This document shows, piece after piece, positions 41,007 through 49,339 of a stretch of DNA of 64,000 nucleotides; position 1 is the stretch's first letter, and every line of letters begins with the position of its first letter. The position numbers and the translations under genes are program-made. The notes beneath the pieces are model-generated. The model searched no databases. It saw only the letters and a list, made by a program, of their open reading frames with translations, and was not told where the DNA came from. Source of the DNA: Arthrobacter sp. B1I2 (GTDB lineage: Bacteria > Actinomycetota > Actinomycetes > Actinomycetales > Micrococcaceae); the NCBI RefSeq assembly GCF_030816485.1, contig NZ_JAUSYC010000001.1, forward strand, positions 1 through 64,000. Direction: 5' to 3'.

Positions 41007-41342
41007 TCAGTCGCGGTACTTGGCCACCGTAAACAGGAACGTGGAGTCCTCTTCGGCGTGGAGGCTGTGCAGGCCGGGCGGGACGACCAGCAGGTCGCCG
41101 GGCTTGCCCTGCCAGGAGTCCCCGCCGGCCCGAAGGCTCACGCATCCCTGGAGCACGAAGACGGTGGCGTCGCCGGGATTCTGGTGCTCGCTCAGCTGCG
41201 TTCCGGCTGTCATGGCCATGACCGTCTGGCGGAGGATCTTTTCGTGGCCGCCGTACACGGTGTCGGCAGCCCTGCCGTTCGTGGAGCCGAGGGCAGCCTC
41301 GAGCTGCTGCCGGGCCAGCGCATCGATCGATATCTTCTGCAT
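41007..41342 (-). CDS. cupin-domain protein
   Basis: A 111-residue single cupin: LSEHQNPGDATVFVLQGCVS is motif 1 and DLLVVPPGLHSLHAEEDS is motif 2. HQNP in place of the usual HxH suggests altered metal ligation. It is convergent with the MFS gene. A LuxR-type fragment ends ten bases upstream on the same strand. Function unknown. Confidence 0.78.
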   Translation of the reverse strand: MQKISIDALARQQLEAALGSTNGRAADTVYGGHEKILRQTVMAMTAGTQLSEHQNPGDATVFVLQGCVSLRAGGDSWQGKPGDLLVVPPGLHSLHAEEDSTFLFTVAKYRD

Positions 41343-41352
41343 GCGCCCAAGG

Positions 41353-41460
41353 CTACCCACCAGCCGTCATCCTGGCGACCAATCCGCCCCGGCTCCCCAC
41401 CCCCACTTTTGCGAAGAGCGATTCGACGTGGTCATGCAGCGTGTGAGGAGAGATCGGGAG
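41353..41460 (-). pseudogene. C-terminal remnant of a LuxR-family regulator
   Basis: The minus strand reads LPISPHTLHDHVESLFAKVG then VGSRGGLVARMTAGG and a stop. This is the end of a LuxR/FixJ helix-turn-helix (ISPHTVxDHLKSIFxKxGVxSR). No matching upstream receiver, ATPase or sensor domain is present, and upstream lies the MscS gene on the other strand. I read it as the stump of a deleted regulator gene. Confidence 0.6.
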
Positions 41461-41510
41461 TGTGCATGTCAACTTCGCCCCATTAGCCCGAAGTTGATAG
41501 AGCTTAAAGG

Positions 41511-42746
41511 ATGCTAGACGTCCTGAATCCCGCCCTGCCCTTCATTGCCATGGCCCTGGCGGTGGTGGTCGGGCTCGCACTGTCCTGGCTGCTCCGCAAG
41601 GTGGTCCTCCGCCTGAACCGGAAGCGGCCCGAACTGCAGGCCACCTCACGCGTGGCCCGCCAGCCGCTGCGGCTGGCACTGTGCCTGGTGGGCGTCCGGA
41701 CCGCGCTGGGGCTTACGGCTGACAGCGAAAGCTGGCACGCCGGCGTCGACCATTTCCTGCTGATTGCCCTCATCGGCGCGTTCGCCTGGCTTGCCGTTGC
41801 GGTGCTGCTCATCGTTGAGGCAGTGGTGCTGAACCGGCACAGCGTGGACGTGGCGGACAACCGGCGGGCACGGCGGCTGCGCACCCAGATGATCCTCGCA
41901 CGGCGGATCGCCGTGGCACTGGTGGTGGTGCTCGCCGTCGGCACCGCGATGCTGACTTTCCCGGCCATCCAGGCGCTGGGTGCCGGACTTCTGGCGTCCG
42001 CAGGCGTGATCTCCATCGTTGCAGGCCTCGCCGCGCAGACGTCCCTGGTGAATGTTTTCGCCGGCATGCAGCTGGCTTTCACCGACGCCATCCGTGTGGA
42101 CGACGTGGTGGTAGTGCAGAAGGAGTGGGGCCGGATCGAGGAAATCACGCTCACCTACGTGGTAGTGCATCTCTGGGATGACCGCCGGCTGATCCTGCCG
42201 TCCACCTACTTCACCACCACGCCTTTCGAGAACTGGACCCGCCGCCAGTCCGAGGTGATGGGCACCGTGGAGTTCGACCTCGACTGGCGCGCGCCCGTGG
42301 AGGACATGCGCACCGAGTTGCGCCGCGTCCTGGCCGGGACGGAGCTGTGGGACGAGCGAGTGGGCGTCCTGCAGATCACCGATGCCACCGGCGGTTTTGT
42401 CCGCGTCCGGATCCTGGTCAGCGCGGCGGACAGTGCGGCGCTGTTCGACCTGCGCTGCCTGGTCCGCGAAACCATGGTGACATTCCTCCAGCAGAACCAT
42501 CCGCAGGCCCTGCCGCACCAGCGCTGGGAGCAGGCGGCGGACGACGCCGGCACGGCCACCCGGCGCGGGGCACCATTGCGGGGGCTGGGTTCGCCCGGGT
42601 CCGGCGGTGCGCGTCCCCCGGCAGACCCGCATGAATCGCAGCTGTTCACCGGTTCGATCGAGGCGGTGGAACGGTCGCGCGCCTTCATTGGACCTGGCGA
42701 GGAGGTGTTCGAGGAGCGCGACCGGAATCTCGCCTCACGCAACTGA
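41511..42746 (+). CDS. MscS-family mechanosensitive channel
   Basis: A 411-residue membrane protein. Several N-terminal hydrophobic segments lead to the pore helix region (IQALGAGLLASAGVISIVAG then LAAQTSLVNVFAGMQLAF), and the beta domain follows with IRVDDVVVVQKEWGRIEEIT. The C-terminal 80 residues are hydrophilic. Such channels release solutes on hypo-osmotic shock. AAAGG directly abuts ATG 41511, so the start is a little uncertain. Confidence 0.87.
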   Translation: MLDVLNPALPFIAMALAVVVGLALSWLLRKVVLRLNRKRPELQATSRVARQPLRLALCLVGVRTALGLTADSESWHAGVDHFLLIALIGAFAWLAVAVLLIVEAVVLNRHSVDVADNRRARRLRTQMILARRIAVALVVVLAVGTAMLTFPAIQALGAGLLASAGVISIVAGLAAQTSLVNVFAGMQLAFTDAIRVDDVVVVQKEWGRIEEITLTYVVVHLWDDRRLILPSTYFTTTPFENWTRRQSEVMGTVEFDLDWRAPVEDMRTELRRVLAGTELWDERVGVLQITDATGGFVRVRILVSAADSAALFDLRCLVRETMVTFLQQNHPQALPHQRWEQAADDAGTATRRGAPLRGLGSPGSGGARPPADPHESQLFTGSIEAVERSRAFIGPGEEVFEERDRNLASRN

Positions 42747-42772
42747 TCCCGGCGGGATCAGCCCGCAAACCC

Positions 42773-42802
42773 TTGATATGTGACCATTAAGTCACCTATT
42801 AT
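42773..42802 (+). promoter_or_regulatory. promoter with ArsR-type operator; mRNA probably leaderless
   Basis: TTGATA (42773-42778), 18 bases, TATTAT (42797-42802). The palindrome GTGACCATTAAGTCAC (42780-42795) fills the spacer. The ATG at 42810 starts 8 bases after the -10, where transcription itself should begin, and no Shine-Dalgarno is present. Confidence 0.7.
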
Positions 42803-42809
42803 TGCTGTC

Positions 42810-43562
42810 ATGGACGACGTGTTCAAGGCACTCTCCGACCCCACCCGACGGGATCTGCTCGATGAGCTGTTCCGCGAGGACGGCCAAACCCTGAGCTCCC
42901 TTGAAGCACGGTTCGACATGACCCGGTTCGGGATCGCCAAGCACCTCCGCATCCTGGAGGACGCAGGCCTGGTGGTGACCCGCCGTCGGGGCCGGGAAAA
43001 GCTGCACTTCCTGAATCCGGTCCCCATCCGGCTGGTCCACGACCGCTGGGTCAGCAAATACGCAGAACCATGGGCCGCTGCCCTCAGCGACCTCAAATCC
43101 AGATTGGAAAGTCCCATGGAAAAGATCTTCGAGATTTACATCAAGACCACCCCCGAACGGCTCTGGGAAGCCATTACGGACAGCGATATCCGCAGCAAGT
43201 ACCAGTTCGGGAACACCCTCGAGGCCGACTGGTCCCCCGGCGGCCGGTTCGTCATGGGCAACCCGAAGGCGGGCGCACCTCTGGGCGAGGGCGAGAACCT
43301 GGAGGTGGACCCGCCCCGCCGCCTGGTGCAGACCATGCGCGCCCTCTGGGGCGAGGACGTCAAGGCCGAGGGCACCTCCACCGTCACCTGGGAGATCGAA
43401 CCCGTGGGCGATTCCTGCCACCTCACCGTTACGCACAGCGACCTGCGCGAGGGTGCCAACGAACAGCTCTACGGCGGCTGGCCGATGATCCTCTCCGGGC
43501 TGAAGACCTGGCTCGAAACGGGCGAAAAGCTCACCACGCCGGGCTCGCTGATGTACACGTAG
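42810..43562 (+). CDS. ArsR-type regulator fused to an SRPBCC (AHSA1-like) domain
   Basis: A 250-residue fusion. Residues 1-100 are an ArsR winged helix (VFKALSDPTRRDLLDELFRE; FDMTRFGIAKHLRILEDAGL). From about residue 103 (MEKIFEIYIKTTPERLWEAI) an AHSA1/SRPBCC domain runs to the end (SDLREGANEQLYGGWPMILS). Fusions of this kind are known in actinobacteria. The ligand-binding cup probably replaces a separate co-effector site and controls DNA binding. The operator in its own promoter implies autoregulation. Confidence 0.87.
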   Translation: MDDVFKALSDPTRRDLLDELFREDGQTLSSLEARFDMTRFGIAKHLRILEDAGLVVTRRRGREKLHFLNPVPIRLVHDRWVSKYAEPWAAALSDLKSRLESPMEKIFEIYIKTTPERLWEAITDSDIRSKYQFGNTLEADWSPGGRFVMGNPKAGAPLGEGENLEVDPPRRLVQTMRALWGEDVKAEGTSTVTWEIEPVGDSCHLTVTHSDLREGANEQLYGGWPMILSGLKTWLETGEKLTTPGSLMYT

Positions 43563-43569
43563 GGCACGA

Positions 43570-43605
43570 CGGCGGCCGTCACCCAAGATTGGAGGACGGC
43601 CGCCG
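43570..43605. terminator. bidirectional hairpin between convergent genes
   Basis: CGGCGGCCGTC (43570-43580) and GACGGCCGCCG (43595-43605) form a perfect 11-bp stem with a 14-base loop between the stops of the ArsR-SRPBCC gene and the fucosidase gene. There is no T-tract on either side. Confidence 0.6.
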
Positions 43606-43628
43606 CACTGGTTCCTGCTGAGGCGCTG

Positions 43629-44987
43629 CTAGGGATGCTGCCCAGCGCGCGGGATGCGGACGAGGACCGGGCCCAGGCGGTCAGGCGAGAGAGTCACCTG
43701 CACTGTCCGGCCGGCGGATTTCACAGTGCCGCCGGGGCCGGCCACCGAGGCTTGGTCCAGCGCGAACTCGTTGGGGTTGAGCTCGAGCACGGCGGACGCG
43801 TCTCCGGAACCGTCAACGAAGGCCACCACTTCGGTCCCCCGGTCCACCCAGCGGATCCAGGAATCGTCCTGGCTGCTGGCCGGCGCGCCAGCCAGGGGAG
43901 CCGCTCCCACCAGATACTGCTTTGCCGTTGCCATCCAGCGGCCCAGGCCGGTCAGGGCCTGCCGCTGGATTTCCGGGATGGTGCCGTCTGCCCGTGGGCC
44001 CACATTCAGCAGGAAGTGGCCGCCGCGGGAGACGACGTCGGCCAGATGGCGTGCCAGCTGCGGACCCGTGAGCGACTGTTCCGGGCCTTCCACCTGGTTG
44101 AACCCGAACGAGAATCCGATGCCCCGGCAGTTCTCCCATTCCGCCTCCGACTCCGACTGGACCGAATGTTCATACTCACTGGTGGCATAGTCCTTGTGGG
44201 TTTCCCCCCAACGGTCATTGACCACGCCCTCCGGGTTGACCGAGTAGAAATGCTCGAACAGCTTGCCAAGCCCGTGCTCGCCGAAGTGCTTGCCGGCGTC
44301 GGGCCATTCGATATCGTTCCAGAGAACATGGGGCCGGTACTTGTCCACCAGGTCCACGACGTGCTCGTACGCGTATGCGGCATACTCGGCGTCCTTGGGG
44401 CGGGACGAACCGTGGACGCTTTCGCTGGTGATGTGCGGCGGGAGGTGACGCACATGCCAGTCAAGTCCCCCGGAGTAATACAGCCCCAGCTTCAGCCCCC
44501 GGTCGGTGACGGCCTTTGCGATTTCCCCGATCAGGTCTTTCCGGGGCCCGCGATGGACCGTATTCCTCTCCCCGGTTCCCGGGGCATCCCAGAGGGCGAT
44601 TCCGTCATGGTGCTTGGTGGTGGGAACTACATAGTCGGCGCCGGCAAAACGGAACAGCTCCACCCATTCGGCGGGATCAAACTGCTCGGCTTTCCACTGG
44701 TCCAGGAACGCATCGTAATCTTCGCCGTCGAAAGTTTCCTTATGGTGCTGCTGGGCGGGACTGCCGTCAATCCGGATGGTGTTGTAGTACCACTCCGCAT
44801 ACGGGTTGTGGGTGAACCATTCCTTGTCGTCTTCTATGGTGCCCAGGGCTCCGATGGGCTCGGCCCAGGCGGGGACGGAGTAGGCGCCCCAGTGGATGAA
44901 GATGCCGAAAGGGGCGTTCTGGAACCACTCCGGCATGGGCCGGGACAACTTCTTCCACTCGTCAGGGCTGGCCATGGCGTCGGTCAT
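43629..44987 (-). CDS. alpha-L-fucosidase, glycoside hydrolase family 29
   Basis: A 452-residue GH29 enzyme. The N-terminal PEWFQNAPFGIFIHWGAYSV and VVPTTKHHDGIALWDAP are diagnostic, and the nucleophile Asp225 lies in VLWNDIEWPD. No signal peptide is seen, so it works inside the cell on imported fucosyl-oligosaccharides. ATG 44987 has GGAG at good spacing. It is the last gene after the binding protein and two permeases and 83 bases behind the second permease. Fucose so released feeds the oxidative pathway at 49-55 kb. Confidence 0.93.
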   Translation of the reverse strand: MTDAMASPDEWKKLSRPMPEWFQNAPFGIFIHWGAYSVPAWAEPIGALGTIEDDKEWFTHNPYAEWYYNTIRIDGSPAQQHHKETFDGEDYDAFLDQWKAEQFDPAEWVELFRFAGADYVVPTTKHHDGIALWDAPGTGERNTVHRGPRKDLIGEIAKAVTDRGLKLGLYYSGGLDWHVRHLPPHITSESVHGSSRPKDAEYAAYAYEHVVDLVDKYRPHVLWNDIEWPDAGKHFGEHGLGKLFEHFYSVNPEGVVNDRWGETHKDYATSEYEHSVQSESEAEWENCRGIGFSFGFNQVEGPEQSLTGPQLARHLADVVSRGGHFLLNVGPRADGTIPEIQRQALTGLGRWMATAKQYLVGAAPLAGAPASSQDDSWIRWVDRGTEVVAFVDGSGDASAVLELNPNEFALDQASVAGPGGTVKSAGRTVQVTLSPDRLGPVLVRIPRAGQHP

Positions 44988-45070
44988 GTTGCACTCCAAT
45001 TCGTTCAGTCAGGAATCTTGGTGGGATAGGGAAAATTGGGGTCCAGGGCGGACTTAGGTGATCCGGCGGC

Positions 45071-45970
45071 TCAACGCCCACCGAAGCCGCCCATGCTCAC
45101 GCCCTTCACCAGCTGGTGCTGGAGGAGGATGACCACAAGGAGGCTGGGAATCACGGCGACGGTTGCGGCTGCCATCAGCGGTCCCCAGTCGGTTCCGCGT
45201 TCACCGGAAAACATGGAGAGCCCCAGCGGAATGGTGGCCTGTGAGACGTCATTGATGACGATCAGCGGCCAAAGGAAACTGCTCCAGTAATCGATGAAGC
45301 TGAAGACGGCCACGACGGCCAGCGGCGCGCGGACCAGCGGCAGGATGACGCTCCAAAGGATCCGCATTGAACCCGCACCGTCAATCCGGGCCGCCTCTTC
45401 GAACTCAACCGGCAGGGAAAGAAGAAACTGGCGGATGAGGAAGGCACCGAACGCGCCGAAGGCAAAGGGGACGATGAGGGCCGGCAGCGAATTCACCAGG
45501 TCCAGCTTGTTCATCATGATGTAGAGGGGGATCACCAGGACTTCCTGGGGCAGCACCAAGGTTCCGAGGAAGACGAGGAACAGCTTGTCCCGGTGCTTGA
45601 ACTGCAGCCGGGCGAAAGCGTAAGCGGAGAGCAATGACACCACGGTGGTCAGCACCGCCCCTAAGACGGCCACGAGGAAACTGTTGATGATGACCCGCCC
45701 AAACGGAATGGCGGTCCACGCCGTGACGTAGTTCGACCACTCCACCCGTGACGCCAGGAAACTGGAACCCGTGGAAAATATTTCGGAGGTGGGCTTCAGC
45801 GACGTGGCGAACATCCAGATGAACGGGAAAAAGAAGGCAAGCCCCACGAGGATGACCCCGATCCGGCTGATGTAGCGCCCCGTGCGCCTCCGCGTTCGTA
45901 CCGATCTGGTGCGCCGCCGGTGAGCAAGGCGCTTGTCCGCGTCCGGTTGGGCGAGCGTTTCAGTTGTCAT
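45071..45970 (-). CDS. ABC sugar permease, CUT1 UgpE/MalG type (fucoside importer)
   Basis: A 299-residue membrane protein with a basic N-terminal tail, first helix VILVGLAFFFPFIWMFATSL, and the EAA loop FEEAARIDGAGSMRILWSV. Its start overlaps the partner permease stop by 11 bases, a sign of coupled translation. With the other permease it should import fucose or fucosyl-oligosaccharides for the fucosidase. Confidence 0.88.
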   Translation of the reverse strand: MTTETLAQPDADKRLAHRRRTRSVRTRRRTGRYISRIGVILVGLAFFFPFIWMFATSLKPTSEIFSTGSSFLASRVEWSNYVTAWTAIPFGRVIINSFLVAVLGAVLTTVVSLLSAYAFARLQFKHRDKLFLVFLGTLVLPQEVLVIPLYIMMNKLDLVNSLPALIVPFAFGAFGAFLIRQFLLSLPVEFEEAARIDGAGSMRILWSVILPLVRAPLAVVAVFSFIDYWSSFLWPLIVINDVSQATIPLGLSMFSGERGTDWGPLMAAATVAVIPSLLVVILLQHQLVKGVSMGGFGGR

Positions 45971-46883
45971 AGTTGACCAGCCTCTTTTGCTGCGAGAACT
46001 GCAGCGCCGTGATGAGCATGACGATCACAAACAGGGCCCAGGCCAGGGCCGACGCGTAGCCGAGCTTGTCGAAGGAAAAACCGTTGCGGTAGAGGTAGAG
46101 AACAATCGTGTTGGTGGAATCACCGGGGCCGCCGAGCGTCAGCAGGTACGGCTGGGTGAACACCTTGAATGAGCCGATGATGGTCATGACCGTGCAGAAA
46201 AAGAGCGACGGCGACAGCATTGGCAGCACCACGCGGAAGAACCGCTGCCACGCCCCCGCGCCGTCAATGCGGGCCGCTTCGAGCAGATTCGGTGAGATGG
46301 CGTTCAGCCCGGCTCCAAGGACGATGATGTTGTAGCCGATCCCCTGCCACACTGACATTGCGATCAGCGACCCCATCGCCAGTCCGCTGTCGCTGAGCCA
46401 CGATGGACCGTGTATGCCGAGGGTGGCAAGGAAACTGTTAATAACACCGTCGTCGGTCAGCATGAGCCGCCACACCAACGCGTTGGCCACCATGGGCGTT
46501 ACCACCGGAATGAAGAACAGCACGCGGAAGAAGGGGCCCCAGCTGCCCAGGCTGTGGAGCCACACGGCCACACCCAGGGCTGCAACGAGGTTGAAAACCG
46601 TGTAGCACACGGCGAAGAAAAGGGTGTTCCCAAGAACCGTCCAGAAGACGGGATCCCCCGTAAGCATCCGAATGTAGTTGTCCAGCCCCACGAACTTCGG
46701 TGTGCCGAACAAAGGCCAGTCGAACATGCTGATCACCAGCGAAGCAACCAGCGGAAGCACAATGAAGATCAGGAACCCGAGCATTCCGGGGGCCAGGTAA
46801 GCCACGGCGAGCCTGCCATGACCACTGCTGGCAGCAGGCCTCTTCACGCCGTCTTTTACAGCAAGCGTAGGTAAAGCAGTCAT
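45960..46883 (-). CDS. ABC sugar permease, CUT1 UgpA/MalF type (fucoside importer)
   Basis: A 307-residue membrane protein. PGMLGFLIFIVLPLVASLVI is the first helix and LLEAARIDGAGAWQRFFRV the EAA loop. It follows the binding-protein gene on the same strand after 57 bases. No ATPase gene is nearby. Confidence 0.88.
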   Translation of the reverse strand: MTALPTLAVKDGVKRPAASSGHGRLAVAYLAPGMLGFLIFIVLPLVASLVISMFDWPLFGTPKFVGLDNYIRMLTGDPVFWTVLGNTLFFAVCYTVFNLVAALGVAVWLHSLGSWGPFFRVLFFIPVVTPMVANALVWRLMLTDDGVINSFLATLGIHGPSWLSDSGLAMGSLIAMSVWQGIGYNIIVLGAGLNAISPNLLEAARIDGAGAWQRFFRVVLPMLSPSLFFCTVMTIIGSFKVFTQPYLLTLGGPGDSTNTIVLYLYRNGFSFDKLGYASALAWALFVIVMLITALQFSQQKRLVNYDN

Positions 46884-46940
46884 CGTTGACCTGTTCCATC
46901 AAGGGGGCAGGCTCCGCTGCGGGAACCCGCCCCCGGGAGA

Positions 46941-48197
46941 TTACTTGGCTGAGTTCATGATGGTGGAGAGGAGTTCCTGCGCGGTCTTGGTGCCGCGGAA
47001 GCCTTCTCCGGAGTACTGGGTGAAGTTGGTTTCCACCTGGTTCCAGCTGGGCGTGGTGACCAGCGGCCGCCCGCTCTTAAGCAGGGCCTGCACAACGGCG
47101 ACGTCGGCGGCCGGCTTGGTACCTGCCCAGTCCTTCACGGCGGACTCAACAGAGGGCACTGTCCCGCGCGCGGCACCGACGGCCCCGATCACCTCGGGAG
47201 TGGTGATCTTCATGATGTTCTTGAAGGCTGCCTCCTTGTCCTTGCAGGACGCGCCGATGGCAAACGCGGACCCTTGGATCATGCCGACGCTTTCTCCCGA
47301 AGTGGAAGGGATGACGGCGATGCCCACCTTGCCCTGGGTCTTGGTAGTCAAGGTGTCGTACATCCAGGGACCGTCAATGATCATGGCTGCCTTGCCACTC
47401 ATGAACTGCTGCTCCGGCACGTCGGTTCCATCCGACGCCTGAGGGGCGTTGCCGAGCTTCTCCTTCGCCACGAGGTCGAACGCGAACTGCTGGTCTTTGA
47501 CGAGGCCTTGGTTCGTGAGATCAAGCTTTCCATCCTTGACCGGTTCGTTCCCGTTGGCGAAGGCCATGGGAAGTCCCGGGCCGGAGCCGAAGCCCGGCGG
47601 CACGGCGAGACCCATCACCCCGTCTTTCGTCAGCGCTTTGAGGTCCGCGGCAAACTTGCTGGTGGTGTAATTGGTGGTCGGTTCCTGGACGCCCGCGGCG
47701 GCGAGGAGGTCCTTGTTGTAGTAGAGGACCACCGGCTCCGCGTCATAGGGGATGCCCCGGAGGCTGCCGTCAACGGTCAGGCCGTCAATCATTGCTTTGT
47801 TGTACATGGACACATCCATGTTGTTGCTCTTCACCATGTCATCCAGGGGAACCGTCAGGTCCTTGAGCTCCTGTGCGCGTGCGGCCTGAGTGGTGATGAT
47901 GCATGGCGCTCCCGAGCTGGACAGCCGGGTCTTGACCTTGGTCCAGTAGTCGTTGAAGCTCGGCCCTTCAAGGGTCAGGTTGAACGCGGGGTCCTTCTTC
48001 TTGGCCGCGTCCACAAAGGCCTGCCATTGCGCCCGGTCGTTTTCGTTAGTGATCCAGGTGTACATCGAAGAAGCTTCCTTGCTCTCCCCGGACGAGGACC
48101 CTGTGCTTGAGGAACCACAGGCAGTAAGGGCGCCTGCTGCGAGGGCGGCCACGGCTGCCGCTGTGAGCAGCTTGCCGGTAACGCGGTTATTCGACAC
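46941..48197 (-). CDS. ABC sugar transporter substrate-binding lipoprotein (fucoside importer)
   Basis: A 418-residue family 1 binding protein. GTG 48197 has AAAGGA eight bases upstream. The signal peptide ends in ALTAC, a lipobox. The mature protein starts GSSSTGSSSGES and continues with the usual MYTWITNENDRAQWQAFVDA strand-helix. It is the first gene of the importer-fucosidase operon, with an operator-like CATCTGATC upstream at 48325-48333. Confidence 0.87.
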   Translation of the reverse strand: MSNNRVTGKLLTAAAVAALAAGALTACGSSSTGSSSGESKEASSMYTWITNENDRAQWQAFVDAAKKKDPAFNLTLEGPSFNDYWTKVKTRLSSSGAPCIITTQAARAQELKDLTVPLDDMVKSNNMDVSMYNKAMIDGLTVDGSLRGIPYDAEPVVLYYNKDLLAAAGVQEPTTNYTTSKFAADLKALTKDGVMGLAVPPGFGSGPGLPMAFANGNEPVKDGKLDLTNQGLVKDQQFAFDLVAKEKLGNAPQASDGTDVPEQQFMSGKAAMIIDGPWMYDTLTTKTQGKVGIAVIPSTSGESVGMIQGSAFAIGASCKDKEAAFKNIMKITTPEVIGAVGAARGTVPSVESAVKDWAGTKPAADVAVVQALLKSGRPLVTTPSWNQVETNFTQYSGEGFRGTKTAQELLSTIMNSAK

Positions 48198-48324
48198 GAC
48201 GAATGTCCTTTCATAGCTGGGGAACAAAGGCTGCCCGGCGACGTCCTCGTGGCCTGCCCGCTGTGATTTCCGCAACCTTTGTCCCCAACAGAATGAACCT
48301 CCCCCGATTGCAAAGTCAAGGAAT

Positions 48325-48333
48325 CATCTGATC
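48325..48333. promoter_or_regulatory. GntR-type operator upstream of the fucoside importer operon
   Basis: CATCTGATC differs by one base from the CATCTGATG palindrome found twice upstream of the fuconate dehydratase gene. Read on the minus strand it lies a few bases before TTGACT, a possible -35 element (its partner, TCATTC after 17 bases, is weak). Confidence 0.5.
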
Positions 48334-48387
48334 TTTTTCTATGCTTGACCCGCATTCCCTACTGATATGACCGGATAGCCCGGTGTC

Positions 48388-49155
48388 TTACCCGACAAGG
48401 TCGGATGAATCAGCTTCCTGACTCTGTCCTTCAAGCCCAGATGCGGGGATGGTGGTGACGTAGTCCTCAACGGCATACAAATGGTTGGCCATCCGCGTCC
48501 GGGCCCGGTCGACGTCATGCCGGCGCAACGCCTCCAGGATCCCCAGGTGCTCCCGGTGTGTTGCCAACAGCCCTTCATTGTCATGGAGGGAGCGCCACAT
48601 GCGGCCGCGGATCGTATTAGTGGAGACGGTCTCGATCAGGGCTGAAAGCACATGGTTCCTGGATGCCTCGGCGATCAGCCGGTGGAATTCGATGTCGCAC
48701 TGCATGGCGCCGGCGTGATCGATGGGTGAGGCATGGATAGCAACGTGCGCCCGTTCCAAAATCTTTTCAGCCTTATCGAGTTGCTCCGCGCCAATGCTGA
48801 CTGCGGCCGCCGCTGCAGCCTCCGTTTCAAGGGCCCGCCGTACCGTGTGCACTTGGTTGGCACGCTCTCCGTCCTGCAAGCCGACCCAGAATTCCATTGC
48901 CGACAGCAGGGCTGCGGGCTCCAGTCGGGTGACAAAGGTGCCGGCACCCTGCTTGGTTTCCAGAATGCCCATGGTGGAGAGCGCCCGGACCCCTTCCCGA
49001 AGGGAGCCGCGGGACACCTGAAGCTCCGCTGCCAGGTCCTTCTCGATGGGGAGCCGGTCCCCCGGCCGGAGTCGCCGCGAGGACAGCATCCGCTTCACAC
49101 CCGAGATCACGACGTCGGTCTGGGACATCGAGCCATTGGCATTGTCGCTGGTCAT
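48388..49155 (-). CDS. FadR-subfamily GntR transcriptional regulator
   Basis: A 255-residue regulator. The GntR winged helix reads LPIEKDLAAELQVSRGSLRE followed by GVRALSTMGILETKQGAGTF. The C-terminal FCD domain has the metal-binding His/Asp pattern (CDIEFHRLIAEASRN and THREHLGILEALRRHD). The gene lies between the importer-fucosidase operon and the oxidative operon. CATCTGATG-like palindromes before both suggest it represses both, and L-fucose or a pathway acid is the likely inducer. Confidence 0.88.
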   Translation of the reverse strand: MTSDNANGSMSQTDVVISGVKRMLSSRRLRPGDRLPIEKDLAAELQVSRGSLREGVRALSTMGILETKQGAGTFVTRLEPAALLSAMEFWVGLQDGERANQVHTVRRALETEAAAAAAVSIGAEQLDKAEKILERAHVAIHASPIDHAGAMQCDIEFHRLIAEASRNHVLSALIETVSTNTIRGRMWRSLHDNEGLLATHREHLGILEALRRHDVDRARTRMANHLYAVEDYVTTIPASGLEGQSQEADSSDLVG

Positions 49156-49211
49156 GACAGCCGCCTTTCCTGGTACTCCTTCAGCTGATACTGCACGTAA
49201 AAATCCACTTT

Positions 49212-49283
49212 CATCTGATGTATCCCTTGGAAAAGCCGGGCTGACCCTATATTCTCATCAAATACTTCCAAATACATCAGATG
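49212..49283 (+). promoter_or_regulatory. promoter and paired operators of the L-fucose oxidation operon
   Basis: CATCTGATGTAT (49212-49223) and ATACATCAGATG (49272-49283) are perfect 12-bp inverted copies. Each contains the near-palindrome CATC-N-GATG. Between them TTGGAA (49227-49232) and TATATT (49248-49253), 15 bases apart, form a candidate promoter. Two sites flanking the promoter would allow looping repression. Confidence 0.6.
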
Positions 49284-49339
49284 ATGCCCGCAAGGTTGCT
49301 AGAGCGTCGTCTTCATAGCCTGAACCTGGAGGGCTTACC

